Shown: piece by piece, positions 6,017 through 12,277 of the stretch
Layout of the letters: each line of letters begins with the position of its first letter
Numbering within the stretch: the stretch's first letter is position 1
Origin: an uncultured Campylobacter sp.
GTDB taxonomy: Bacteria; Campylobacterota; Campylobacteria; Campylobacterales; Campylobacteraceae
Direction: 5' to 3'
Length of the DNA: 12,277 bases
Assembly: GCF_937949835.1 (NCBI RefSeq)
Contig: NZ_CALEDC010000504.1
Coordinates: 1-12,277 of the forward strand
The notes under the pieces: generated by a model
Databases searched by the model: none
Told to the model about the DNA's origin: nothing
The model's input: the letters and a program-made list of their open reading frames with translations, nothing else
Translations under genes and position numbers: made by a program

Positions 6017-7103
6017 CACGCGCTCTTTCGCAGCACAGCAGCGTGTGTCCGACGCCCAGCCCGTCGTGGATCCGTGAAATTTTAAGCCCGGCGCGCTGCG
6101 CAAATTTAATCATATCGTCCGAGCGATAAATTTTGCTATTACCGTTTGCCATCGCGGCGAAATACACGCTGATCTGCGTCATGCTATACGCGGCGGTTTC
6201 GTAGCGCTGCCTGTCCCAAAACGGCTCCAAAATATAAAGCTGCGCCTTCGCGCTCATCGACTCCGCCGCGCGCGCGAGGATGCTTACGATCTGCTCCTCT
6301 GCAAAGCAGTCCAAAAACTGACTTAGCCAGATCGTGTCAAAGCCGCGCGGAAAGCGCGTAGCGGGATCTAGCAGATCGGCCGCAAGCCCGTCTATGCGCT
6401 CTGCGCCCTGCGCGCCTGCGACGGCGTCTTTCATCATCGAAATTTGCCCCGCAAGATCCATTATCGTGACGCGCACATTTTCGTCGTAGCCTACGCACCG
6501 CTTAGCAAAGCGCCCCGTGTTGCCGCCTACGTCTAAAATTTTATCCGTCTTGCGCGAGAAAATGATCTTTAGCGCAGGCTCAAACGCCAAATCCGAATAA
6601 AAATGATCAAACGCGAGCCAGCTTTTGCGCACGTGCGGCGGCAGATGCGAAAGCGCCTCGTAGATCGTAGCCCACTGCCCAAAAACCTTTAGCCCCTCGG
6701 GTTTGCCCGATTTTAGCGTCTCTTCGAGCCTAAATAGCCCCTCGTAGCACACGTCGTGGATGAAGTCCATATCCACGCCGACAAGCTCGTCTGTGAGCAG
6801 AAAATATCCCGCCTTGCTGAGCCGAAATTTCTCGCCGCACAGCAGCACCGTGCCGATGCTAAGCGAGCTTTCCAAAAGCAGCTTTACGGCGTATTCACTA
6901 AGCGAGAGCTTCTTCACGATCTCGCTTATGCTTAGCCCGTCCCGCGCCTCATGAAGCGCGCTTAAAATTCCAAATTTTTTCATCAGTCGCGAGACCTGAA
7001 AGACCACCGGCGCAAAGGCGATCTCATTCGCCGTCCGCTGCGCCTCGCCTGCGCTTTGACGCTCCACGGCGTAACGATCTAAAAGCTGTTTGGGAAGTTT
7101 CAT
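5982..7103 (-). CDS. SAM-dependent O-methyltransferase family protein
   Basis: The product has 373 residues, normal for the family of two-domain small-molecule methyltransferases. AGGA lies 8 bases before ATG 7103. The first 110 residues form a winged-helix-like dimerisation part (LSISEIVKKLSLSEYAVKLLLESS). The SAM-binding motif I is DVGGNTG at 191-197, with an acidic residue in IMDLAGQ (D216) at the next strand. WLSQFLDCF (259-267) lies where plant-type O-methyltransferases carry the catalytic His; here Asp occupies that region, so the chemistry may differ. The substrate is unknown. The gene is divergent from the AI-2E gene and overlaps the downstream four-cysteine gene, so the two probably form an operon. 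A 41-bp piece of it is repeated at 5106-5146. Confidence 0.85.
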   Translation of the reverse strand: MKLPKQLLDRYAVERQSAGEAQRTANEIAFAPVVFQVSRLMKKFGILSALHEARDGLSISEIVKKLSLSEYAVKLLLESSLSIGTVLLCGEKFRLSKAGYFLLTDELVGVDMDFIHDVCYEGLFRLEETLKSGKPEGLKVFGQWATIYEALSHLPPHVRKSWLAFDHFYSDLAFEPALKIIFSRKTDKILDVGGNTGRFAKRCVGYDENVRVTIMDLAGQISMMKDAVAGAQGAERIDGLAADLLDPATRFPRGFDTIWLSQFLDCFAEEQIVSILARAAESMSAKAQLYILEPFWDRQRYETAAYSMTQISVYFAAMANGNSKIYRSDDMIKFAQRAGLKISRIHDGLGVGHTLLCCERARDGRAKLKRAAK

Positions 7104-7243
7104 TTTTGATCCTGCTTATGTAAATTTCGCAAAATTTTAGCAAAAAATTCTAACTTTTCTTGCGCCCGCTAAGAATTTACGCGTATCTTAGAATTTTGCG
7201 ATGAAATTTTAAAATTCCGTCTTAAAATTTATGGAATTTTAGT

Positions 7244-7249
7244 TAAAAT
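7244..7249 (+). promoter_or_regulatory. Candidate -10 box for the AI-2E gene
   Basis: TAAAAT followed by C lies in the 200-bp divergent region between the methyltransferase and transporter genes. It matches the -10 boxes proposed at 8385 and 11654. The surrounding region is AT-rich with repeated AAATTTTA words. Confidence 0.35.
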
Positions 7250-7296
7250 CCTTTCATCAAAATTTCGCGTAAAAGCTCTGCGAAAATGTCAAATTT

Positions 7297-7303
7297 AGGA
7301 GAA
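7297..7303 (+). promoter_or_regulatory. Ribosome binding site indicating a TTG start
   Basis: AGGAGAA lies 3 bases before an in-frame TTG at 7307-7309, with GGAG 5 bases from it. The in-frame ATG at 7286 has no such site before it. This argues that translation of the AI-2E gene starts at TTG. Confidence 0.6.
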
Positions 7304-7306
7304 TCC

Positions 7307-8308
7307 TTGAAGCTTCAAATGTCCTTGATGTCGGTTGCCTGCGTCGTAATCATCCTGGCTGGTCTTAAAGCCGCGCAGGCTATCGTCGTGCCATTTTTGC
7401 TAGCTATTTTCATCACGGTGCTCGTCTCGCCGCTGGTGCTTTATGTCCAAAAGATCCGCGTCGGGCGCGTTTTTAGCTTCCTCATCATCACCTTTGCCTT
7501 CGTGGCGATTATAGTGTTTTTCGGCGCAGTCATCTTCGATGCGATCAAGGAATTTTCAGCGCGCCTGCCCGAGCTTCAAGCAAAATTTGAAGAGGTGCTA
7601 GGAGGCGTGAGTGCGAAGCTCTCTCGCTTCGGCATAGAGCTCAACGCCGCAAGCCTGGGCATCGATCCAAGCGAAGCCGCCGCGCAGCTATCGGCATTAC
7701 TGCGTAAGACAGGCTCAATAGTTTCGACGGGATTTTTCATTTTTATAATGGTTTCATTTATGGTCTTTGAAAGCTCCGTAATCGACGAAAAAATCCGCTA
7801 TTTTTCGCAAAGTAGCCGCGCTACGCACACTTTCGTGAAGAAATTTGCTTCCAGCCTCAAAAAATATCTGCTAATCAAAACTATCGCTTCAGCTTGCACC
7901 GGTGCGCTCATCGGGCTCGGGGCTCTTGGTGTTCCATATGCCGCGCTGTGGGGGATTTTAGCTTTCGTGCTAAATTTCATTCCTACGATAGGCTCGATCG
8001 TAGCGGTCTTTCCGACACTTTTCGTGACGCTAGCTACGATGGATATAAGCTCTAGCATCTGGACTATCGCAATCTATTTAGTCGTAAACGTAGCGATCGG
8101 AAATATCATCGAGCCGCGATTTTTAGGGCAAGGGCTCGGGCTTTCAACGATCAGCGTGCTTGCGGGGCTGCTGCTGTGGGGCTTTGTGCTTGGTATCGGC
8201 GGGCTATTTTTGGCTGTGCCGCTTACGATGAGCTTGCAAATCGCGCTTGCTTCAAACGACAAAACACGCTTCATTGCGACTCTATTAAGCAACAAGGTCG
8301 AGAGATAA
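7307..8308 (+). CDS. AI-2E family transporter (inner membrane permease)
   Basis: The product has 333 residues from TTG 7307, or 340 from ATG 7286; typical length for the family. Members have about eight membrane helices; some export autoinducer-2, others act as Na+/H+ antiporters or carry unknown substrates, so the substrate cannot be assigned. Hydrophobic segments start near SLMSVACVVIILAG, VPFLLAIFITVLVS and FSFLIITFAFVAIIVF, followed by an extracytoplasmic-like stretch, then a helix near GFFIFIMVSFMVF. The C-terminal half has the family signature: NFIPTIGSIVAVFPT, IGNIIEPRFLGQGLGLS and LLLWGFVLGIGGLFLAVPLT. It is divergently transcribed from the methyltransferase gene; no functional link is evident. 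Confidence 0.9.
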   Translation: MKLQMSLMSVACVVIILAGLKAAQAIVVPFLLAIFITVLVSPLVLYVQKIRVGRVFSFLIITFAFVAIIVFFGAVIFDAIKEFSARLPELQAKFEEVLGGVSAKLSRFGIELNAASLGIDPSEAAAQLSALLRKTGSIVSTGFFIFIMVSFMVFESSVIDEKIRYFSQSSRATHTFVKKFASSLKKYLLIKTIASACTGALIGLGALGVPYAALWGILAFVLNFIPTIGSIVAVFPTLFVTLATMDISSSIWTIAIYLVVNVAIGNIIEPRFLGQGLGLSTISVLAGLLLWGFVLGIGGLFLAVPLTMSLQIALASNDKTRFIATLLSNKVER

Positions 8309-8312
8309 AGCG

Positions 8313-8328
8313 AAATTCCGCGGAATTT
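8313..8328. repeat. Perfect 16-bp palindrome after the AI-2E gene
   Basis: AAATTCCGCGGAATTT is self-complementary and begins 5 bases after the stop at 8308. As RNA it could form a 6-bp stem with a CGCG loop, followed by an AT-rich stretch. It may help end the AI-2E transcript, though the stem is weak. Confidence 0.45.
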
Positions 8329-8347
8329 AAAATTCTATAAATTTTAG

Positions 8348-8363
8348 CTTGAGCGCGCTCAAG
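8348..8363. promoter_or_regulatory. Perfect 16-bp palindrome, Crp/Fnr-type operator candidate
   Basis: CTTGAGCGCGCTCAAG contains TTGAG-N4-CTCAA, the layout of Crp/Fnr-family sites (Fnr and NO-responsive relatives: TTGAT-N4-ATCAA). Its centre (8355.5) lies about 41.5 bases before the start site expected from the -10 box at 8385-8390, the normal position of a class II activator site. An alternative is a terminator for the AI-2E gene, since a T-rich tract follows the stem. Confidence 0.5.
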
Positions 8364-8384
8364 AGTATTTTTGTCTCTTTTAGA

Positions 8385-8390
8385 TAAAAT
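8385..8390 (+). promoter_or_regulatory. Candidate -10 box for the YgbA-like gene
   Basis: TAAAAT within GATAAAATC lies 20 bases before ATG 8410, which would give a leader of about 13 bases. No -35 box is visible, as expected for a promoter that depends on an activator bound at -41.5. Confidence 0.45.
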
Positions 8391-8409
8391 CTGCCCCAAA
8401 GGATCAAAG

Positions 8410-8769
8410 ATGACGAGTGAAAAATTTATTTACGAAGTAAACACGGTGACGAAATTTATCCAAATTTACTGCGATGGCAAGCATACGGACGCGCTTAAAA
8501 AAGATGGTGCTGTGCTTCATGACTACAAAGACGATAAGGGGCTAGTGCAGACGCAGTTTCATCTCTGTAGCGACTGCGAGCGGATGCTGCGTTACGCCTA
8601 CGCGCGCCTTGGTGCCTGCCCCCATACCGAAAAGCCACGCTGTCACCACTGCCCGCATCCGTGCTACGAGCGCGAAATGTGGGTAAATATGGCTAAGATG
8701 ATGAAATATAGCGGCATGAAGCTTGGGCTTACGAAGATCAAAAAGCTTTTTTCGTTTAAAAAAAGCTAA
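8410..8769 (+). CDS. Nitrous oxide-stimulated promoter (YgbA-like) family protein
   Basis: The product has 119 residues from ATG 8410, with AAAGGA (8398-8403) 6 bases upstream; an in-frame TTG at 8371 lies upstream of the predicted promoter and is unlikely. The family is recognised by its cysteine pattern: HLCSDC (51-56), GACPH (69-72) and RCHHCPHPCY (77-86), with Cys at 21, 53, 56, 70, 78, 81 and 85. This could bind a metal or an iron-sulfur cluster. Members are associated with NO or nitrogen-oxide responses; E. coli ygbA is controlled by the NO sensor NsrR. The Crp/Fnr-like palindrome upstream fits control by an NO- or oxygen-sensing regulator. The biochemical role is not settled. Confidence 0.8.
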   Translation: MTSEKFIYEVNTVTKFIQIYCDGKHTDALKKDGAVLHDYKDDKGLVQTQFHLCSDCERMLRYAYARLGACPHTEKPRCHHCPHPCYEREMWVNMAKMMKYSGMKLGLTKIKKLFSFKKS

Positions 8770-8993
8770 TTTGTGCGGGTAATTTAGTTAAAGTTTGCGG
8801 GTAAAATTTATATCTGCAAACCCGCTTCATCTCTACACAAAAAAGTATAAAAAAGCGGCGTGAGAACAAGCACAAAAAGATATAAAAATCAATCAAAATA
8901 CTAAATCTTAGCGCGTAAAATTCTACCTCGCAAACACAAATCCTCCGCAATCCTTGATAATAAATAATTAAATTTGAGTTTATAGTTTTAAGT

Positions 8994-8999
8994 TAGAAT
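8994..8999 (+). promoter_or_regulatory. Candidate -10 box for the gene at 9023
   Basis: TAGAAT lies 23 bases before ATG 9023, preceded by a T-rich region (8973-8995). The arrangement fits a Campylobacter sigma-70 promoter without a clear -35 box. Confidence 0.4.
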
Positions 9000-9010
9000 T
9001 GTGCCCAATC

Positions 9011-9017
9011 AAAGGAG
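9011..9017 (+). promoter_or_regulatory. Ribosome binding site deciding the start at 9023
   Basis: AAAGGAG lies 5 bases before ATG 9023. It rules out the upstream in-frame TTG at 8999, whose reading would include the ribosome site itself. Confidence 0.75.
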
Positions 9018-9022
9018 AAAAT

Positions 9023-9799
9023 ATGAAGGTCATTACCATCGCGGTCGTTAACGGCAGGGTCGTAAACGAAAAGGAATTAATCGCGTCTATCGCCGATTAT
9101 GACGATTTTACCGCGGTTGCCGAACAACTCCGCAAAGGGCTGAAATCTAGGTATTTTACATCTAGAGAGCATGCGAGGATCTACAAAAAAATCAGCGTCG
9201 AGACGGGCTTTAGGCGCGTGCGATTCGACTATAAACCTTATAAAGATAAAATTTCAAACCTCATCGCCCAAGGCTACACCGTCAAGGCGATCTTAAAAAA
9301 GATCGGCGAGGAGGACGAAGCGTTCAAAAACGCCGTTACTGCGCCCGGGCTTACGCACTTTATCTCCGTGACGTTCAAAGATGAAAAAACAAGACTTCGC
9401 GCAACCGCCAAAAAAAGCGAGGATTTCTTATACGCGTATCGCTTCGAGATCAAGAAAATGCACTTCCAAGGCGTTAGCAATAAAGAAATTTTAAAATATA
9501 TGAAGGCTCATTACGAAAAGGATTTTGCCAAAGTAAGCGAGCGCGATATAGCCACTTTTATCGAGGCAAACGCGGTGCTGGATACCGACCGCAAACTCTC
9601 GCTGTATAAAAAGCCGAGCCTTTACGATCCGCATTTTAGCGAGATTATGAAGCTTTACGCAAGCGGTATGCGCGTATATGACATCTGGAAGACGCTTAAA
9701 GCCAAATACCCCGAGCTAGCCAAGCTTCAGGCGCCGAGCCTTTATCAGTTCATCGCAAACAACGCCCTTGGCAAAGCCAAATATATGCAAAAAGACTGA
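9023..9799 (+). CDS. Basic protein with three HTH-like repeats, function unknown
   Basis: The product has 258 residues, rich in Lys and without signal peptide or membrane helices, so cytoplasmic. Three segments of about 45 residues align: 73-118 (YKDKISNLIAQGYTVKAILKKI), 139-184 (YRFEIKKMHFQGVSNKEILKYM) and 204-248 (HFSEIMKLYASGMRVYDIWKTL). Each has I--L---G----I---L, a variable link, and a closing helix such as LTHFIS, IATFIEAN or LYQFIANN. Starts are spaced 66 and 65 residues apart. The pattern resembles helix-turn-helix units, so DNA or RNA binding is plausible but unproved. The first 70 residues do not fit the repeat. Gene stands alone with its own promoter; no family is recognised. Confidence 0.75.
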   Translation: MKVITIAVVNGRVVNEKELIASIADYDDFTAVAEQLRKGLKSRYFTSREHARIYKKISVETGFRRVRFDYKPYKDKISNLIAQGYTVKAILKKIGEEDEAFKNAVTAPGLTHFISVTFKDEKTRLRATAKKSEDFLYAYRFEIKKMHFQGVSNKEILKYMKAHYEKDFAKVSERDIATFIEANAVLDTDRKLSLYKKPSLYDPHFSEIMKLYASGMRVYDIWKTLKAKYPELAKLQAPSLYQFIANNALGKAKYMQKD

Positions 9800-9881
9800 T
9801 ATGCCCGCGCTTCTTTCAAATTTTACTTTCAAATTTAAAATTTCACCGCGATAAAGATCGATGAAAGCCGGTGAAATTTCT

Positions 9882-10427
9882 ATGAAAACCTGCGTCATTC
9901 TCTGCGGCGGCAAAAGCTCGCGTTTCGGCAGCGACAAAACGCTGTTTCCATTTCGCGGGCATCCCAGCATGACGCACTTTCTTTTTTCGCGCTTAAGCCG
10001 CGAGTTTGAGCGGGTTTTCGCCTGCGCCAAAAGCTCTAAATTTAGCCCACCGCTTCCTATGATCTACGACGAATTTGAGGAATTTTCGCCAATGGGCGCG
10101 CTGTATTCGGCACTGAAGCCATTTAGCGGCGAGCGCATTTTTATCATCCCTGCCGACATGCCCTTTGTAGAAATTTCCACCATTCGCGCTCTTAGCGAGC
10201 AAGAGGGGCAAATTTGCGTAGCGGGCGACGAAGCGCATAGACACAGCCTGTGCGGATTTTTTGACGCGGATCTCGCTCCGCGCGCGCTTGAGCTCTACCG
10301 CGCGAAAGAGCATAAGATCGGCGCGCTCATCGGATCTGCAAATTCCAAAGTGTTAAATTTCAAAAACAAAGAGCAGTTTTTAAATATAAATTATCAAAAC
10401 GATTTAAAGGGCGTAGATGAAATTTAA
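9882..10427 (+). CDS. mobA: Molybdenum cofactor guanylyltransferase
   Basis: MobA joins GMP from GTP to molybdopterin to make the guanine dinucleotide cofactor of DMSO-reductase-type enzymes (formate dehydrogenase, periplasmic nitrate reductase) in the cytoplasm. The product has 181 residues. The nucleotide-binding loop is GGKSSRFGSDK (9-19), and PADMP (90-94) holds the metal-binding Asp. The end NINYQNDL (168-175) corresponds to the usual NxN-x-x-x-DL of the family. ATG 9882 was preferred to ATG 9861 because the protein then starts MKTCVILCGG as relatives do. It overlaps pldA by 11 bases. The mobA-pldA pairing also occurs in C. jejuni as I recall (Cj1350-Cj1351). Confidence 0.9.
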   Translation: MKTCVILCGGKSSRFGSDKTLFPFRGHPSMTHFLFSRLSREFERVFACAKSSKFSPPLPMIYDEFEEFSPMGALYSALKPFSGERIFIIPADMPFVEISTIRALSEQEGQICVAGDEAHRHSLCGFFDADLAPRALELYRAKEHKIGALIGSANSKVLNFKNKEQFLNINYQNDLKGVDEI

Positions 10428-11541
10428 AGCTTTAGCGCTCGCGCTTTGCGCCATGAGCCTAGCCGCGCAAGATCTCTCCGAGCTATACGCAAAGGCTAGC
10501 GAATACGAGGCCAAGGGCGATTACAAAAACGCGATGATCTATTACAAAAAGATCGCCGCGGTAAGTCTAGCGGAAAGGGGCGAAAAGTCGCGCCGAAAAG
10601 TCGCAGAAAATTCTACCTCGTCCGCAGAAAACCGCGCTTCGCACGACGATATCGCCGTTTTAAACTCCGCTGAGTCGCAAAATTCTTTCGCACAAAATTC
10701 CTCCGCGCCGAAACCCACTTCGTCAAATTTCACAGACGCAGGCTCGGCTGCGTCAGGCTCTGCGTCAAATTTAGAATCATCGAATTCCGCCTCGCTCTCG
10801 CAGAATTCCGCTGCGTTGGATTCCGCGCCGCAAGGCGAGCAAAATGGTCGAAATTTTGGATTTTTGGGGCTTAAATACTACGAGCCGATCTATATGCTCT
10901 TTACCCACGATTTTAGCAAAAAGCCCGATCGCAAGGCGGATGAGCTGCATTTTGAGTTTAGCTTCGAGCGCCCGATTGCCTACGACGCGCTGGGACTTGG
11001 AGAGAAAATTTCATTCGCTTACGCGCAAAATTCCTGGTGGCAGATCACGCAGGATAGCGCGCCTTTCCGCGAGAGCAACTATCGCCCCGAGCTCTACGTT
11101 AGCGCGCCGGTGCCGTTTGCGGACGAGCTAAAGATAGGCGCCATGCACGAGTCAAACGGCAAGGGCGGCGAGGAATCGCGCTCATGGAATAGGCTCTACG
11201 CGCAAAGCACGTGGAGTGCGGACGGATTTTCGATCACCCCCAGAGCCTGGTATGCGTTTTGGCTGGACCGCACGAACGAGGACATCGCGGATTATATGGG
11301 CTACGGCGATCTGCGCGCGTCATACACCTTCGGCAAGCAGCGACTTAGCGCTCTGTGGCGAAACAACCTACATTTTGACGGCAGCAACCGCGGCGCGATC
11401 GAGCTGAACTACAGCTTCCCGATCTTTAACAGCGGATTTTACGGCTATCTGCGCTACTTTAACGGCTATGGCGAGAGCCTCGCGGACTACAAACGCAGCG
11501 TCAATAAGATCGGCATCGGGCTTTCGTTCGTAGAATTTTAA
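10417..11541 (+). CDS. pldA: Outer membrane phospholipase A
   Basis: OMPLA hydrolyses phospholipids in the outer membrane and requires calcium and dimerisation. The product has 374 residues. A signal peptide (MKFKALALALCAMSLAAQ) is followed by a TPR-like helix pair (LYAKASEYEAKGDYKNAMIYYKKI cut at about 22-46). The catalytic triad is visible: His244 and Ser246 in HESNG and Asn258 in SWNRLY. Alternating strands fill 175-374 and the chain ends in Phe, the normal signal for barrel insertion. Residues about 62-146 are a Ser/Ala/Asn-rich linker, probably in the periplasm, that seems larger than in C. jejuni PldA. The start ATG 10417 overlaps the mobA stop and has AAAGGG upstream, so translation may be coupled. 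Confidence 0.9.
   Translation: MKFKALALALCAMSLAAQDLSELYAKASEYEAKGDYKNAMIYYKKIAAVSLAERGEKSRRKVAENSTSSAENRASHDDIAVLNSAESQNSFAQNSSAPKPTSSNFTDAGSAASGSASNLESSNSASLSQNSAALDSAPQGEQNGRNFGFLGLKYYEPIYMLFTHDFSKKPDRKADELHFEFSFERPIAYDALGLGEKISFAYAQNSWWQITQDSAPFRESNYRPELYVSAPVPFADELKIGAMHESNGKGGEESRSWNRLYAQSTWSADGFSITPRAWYAFWLDRTNEDIADYMGYGDLRASYTFGKQRLSALWRNNLHFDGSNRGAIELNYSFPIFNSGFYGYLRYFNGYGESLADYKRSVNKIGIGLSFVEF
10600..10854 (+). repeat. Low-complexity Ser/Ala/Asn-coding segment in pldA
   Basis: Words such as GCAAAATTC, AGAATTCCGC and TCAAATTT recur at multiples of three bases and encode SAENR, SAESQNS, AQNSSA, SQNSAA and similar peptides. The style resembles the repeat insertions in the GNAT gene, but the period is less regular. 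Confidence 0.55.
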
Positions 11542-11653
11542 TGCCATCTGCACCGAGTTACGAGCTAAATTTGAACTCACGATTCGTCGTGCATCTTAAA
11601 ATCGCATCAAATTTCAACCGATAGAATTTCTTAGAAATTAATATTGTTTTGGC

Positions 11654-11659
11654 TAAAAT
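11654..11659 (+). promoter_or_regulatory. ilvE: Candidate -10 box for ilvE
   Basis: TAAAAT followed by C lies 33 bases before ATG 11693, in the AT-rich gap after pldA. AAGGAT at 11681-11686 is the ribosome site. Confidence 0.4.
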
Positions 11660-11692
11660 CGTAGATTAAATTTTAAACAAAAGGATCAAAAA

Positions 11693-12277
11693 ATGGCACA
11701 AATTCAAGAGGCCGAGCTCATCTGGAAAGACGGCAAGTTAATCCCATGGGCGGAGGCCACTACTCACGTTTTGACGCACTCTTTGCACTATGGAAACGCC
11801 GTATTTGAGGGCGTACGCGCTTATAAAACCGACAAAGGCTACGCGATTTTTCGCTTGGACGAGCACACTCGCAGGCTTGAAATTTCGGCAAAACTCTGCC
11901 TAATCAAGCTTCCGTTTAGCTTCGAGCGGCTTCGTCAGGCCCAGATTGACGTCGTCGCAAAAAACCGCTTCGATCAGACTGTTTATATTCGCCCGCTAGC
12001 GTACTTCGGCTATGGCTCGATGGGCGTTTCGTCCAAGGACTGCTCGTTAAATGTCATCGTCGCAGCGTGGCAATGGGGCGCGTATATGGGCGAAGAGGCG
12101 CTACGCAAGGGCATCAAAGCCAAAATTTCATCGTGGATAAAGCCGGCGCAATTTTCGATGATGGCAAAAGCCAAAGCGAGCGCGAATTATTTCAATTCGC
12201 AGATGGCAAATTTTGAGGCGGTTGATGCGGGATACGATGAGGCGATACTGCTCGATCCGCAGGGCTTCGTCGCGGAG
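11693..12277 (+). CDS. ilvE: Branched-chain amino acid aminotransferase (5' part)
   Basis: IlvE moves the amino group between glutamate and the 2-oxo acids of valine, leucine and isoleucine, using PLP in the cytoplasm. The first 195 residues are present and the gene runs off the right edge. Class IV aminotransferase features are clear: WKDGKLIPWAEATTHVLTHS at the N-terminus, HYGNAVFEGVRAY (32-44), YIRPLAYFG (98-106) and MAKAKASANYFNS, in which Lys161 should bind PLP. AAGGA lies 7 bases before ATG 11693. It has its own candidate promoter after pldA. The C-terminal PLP phosphate-binding part lies outside the window. Confidence 0.92.
   Translation, partial: MAQIQEAELIWKDGKLIPWAEATTHVLTHSLHYGNAVFEGVRAYKTDKGYAIFRLDEHTRRLEISAKLCLIKLPFSFERLRQAQIDVVAKNRFDQTVYIRPLAYFGYGSMGVSSKDCSLNVIVAAWQWGAYMGEEALRKGIKAKISSWIKPAQFSMMAKAKASANYFNSQMANFEAVDAGYDEAILLDPQGFVAE

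Noticed and set aside
8744..8767. AGCTTTTTT/AAAAAAGCT inverted repeat at the end of the YgbA-like gene as a terminator
   Set aside because: The stem is almost all A-T, lies within the last codons, and no T-run follows.
8756..8950. Minus-strand 64-codon frame after the YgbA-like gene
   Set aside because: AT-rich chance frame with Phe/Tyr bias and no ribosome site.
11578..11591. CACGA-TTCG-TCGTG hairpin after pldA as a terminator
   Set aside because: Only 5 base pairs and no T-run; left out of the feature list.

Overview
The window looks like chromosome from a relatively GC-rich Campylobacter, perhaps of the oral gracilis/rectus/showae/concisus type; the species is inferred. The signs are an extreme abundance of AAATTT/AAAATTT words, -10 boxes of the TAAAATC or TAGAAT kind, clear AAGGAG ribosome sites, and an overlapping mobA-pldA pair, genes that are also neighbours in C. 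jejuni as I remember it. No tRNA, rRNA, CRISPR array, transposase or phage gene was seen.

Layout. 1-86 is the 3' end of an unidentified gene. 222-1505 encodes a GNAT acetyltransferase whose roughly 200-residue core is split by two large tandem-repeat insertions. 1505-3360 holds two distant paralogous membrane proteins; the first has a stop directly after its only visible ATG, and each is followed by the same 31-bp sequence. 3438-4052 encodes a lipoprotein. 4053-4566 is gene-free but rich in inverted repeats.

4567-7103 centres on one gene family. A small secreted four-cysteine protein (4567-4959, +) has a membrane-anchored paralog (5639-6016, -) encoded just after a SAM-dependent methyltransferase (5982-7103, -). 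The paralog is cut short by an in-frame TAG, yet its missing C-terminus, including the fourth cysteine, is still readable downstream. A 41-bp relic of the methyltransferase lies in the gap between the two small genes. The region appears to have been shaped by local duplication and decay.

7307-8308 encodes an AI-2E family transporter, divergent from the methyltransferase. 8410-8769 encodes a YgbA-like (nitrous oxide-stimulated promoter family) cysteine-rich protein with a perfect palindrome of Crp/Fnr type centred near -41.5 of a predicted start site. 9023-9799 encodes an unrecognised basic protein made of three HTH-like repeats. 9882-11541 is mobA-pldA (molybdenum cofactor guanylylation and outer membrane phospholipase A). 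11693 to the end is the 5' part of ilvE.

The strongest candidates for something undescribed are the four-cysteine protein family linked to the methyltransferase, the three-repeat basic protein, and the in-frame repeat expansions in the acetyltransferase, with a looser, non-periodic counterpart in PldA.
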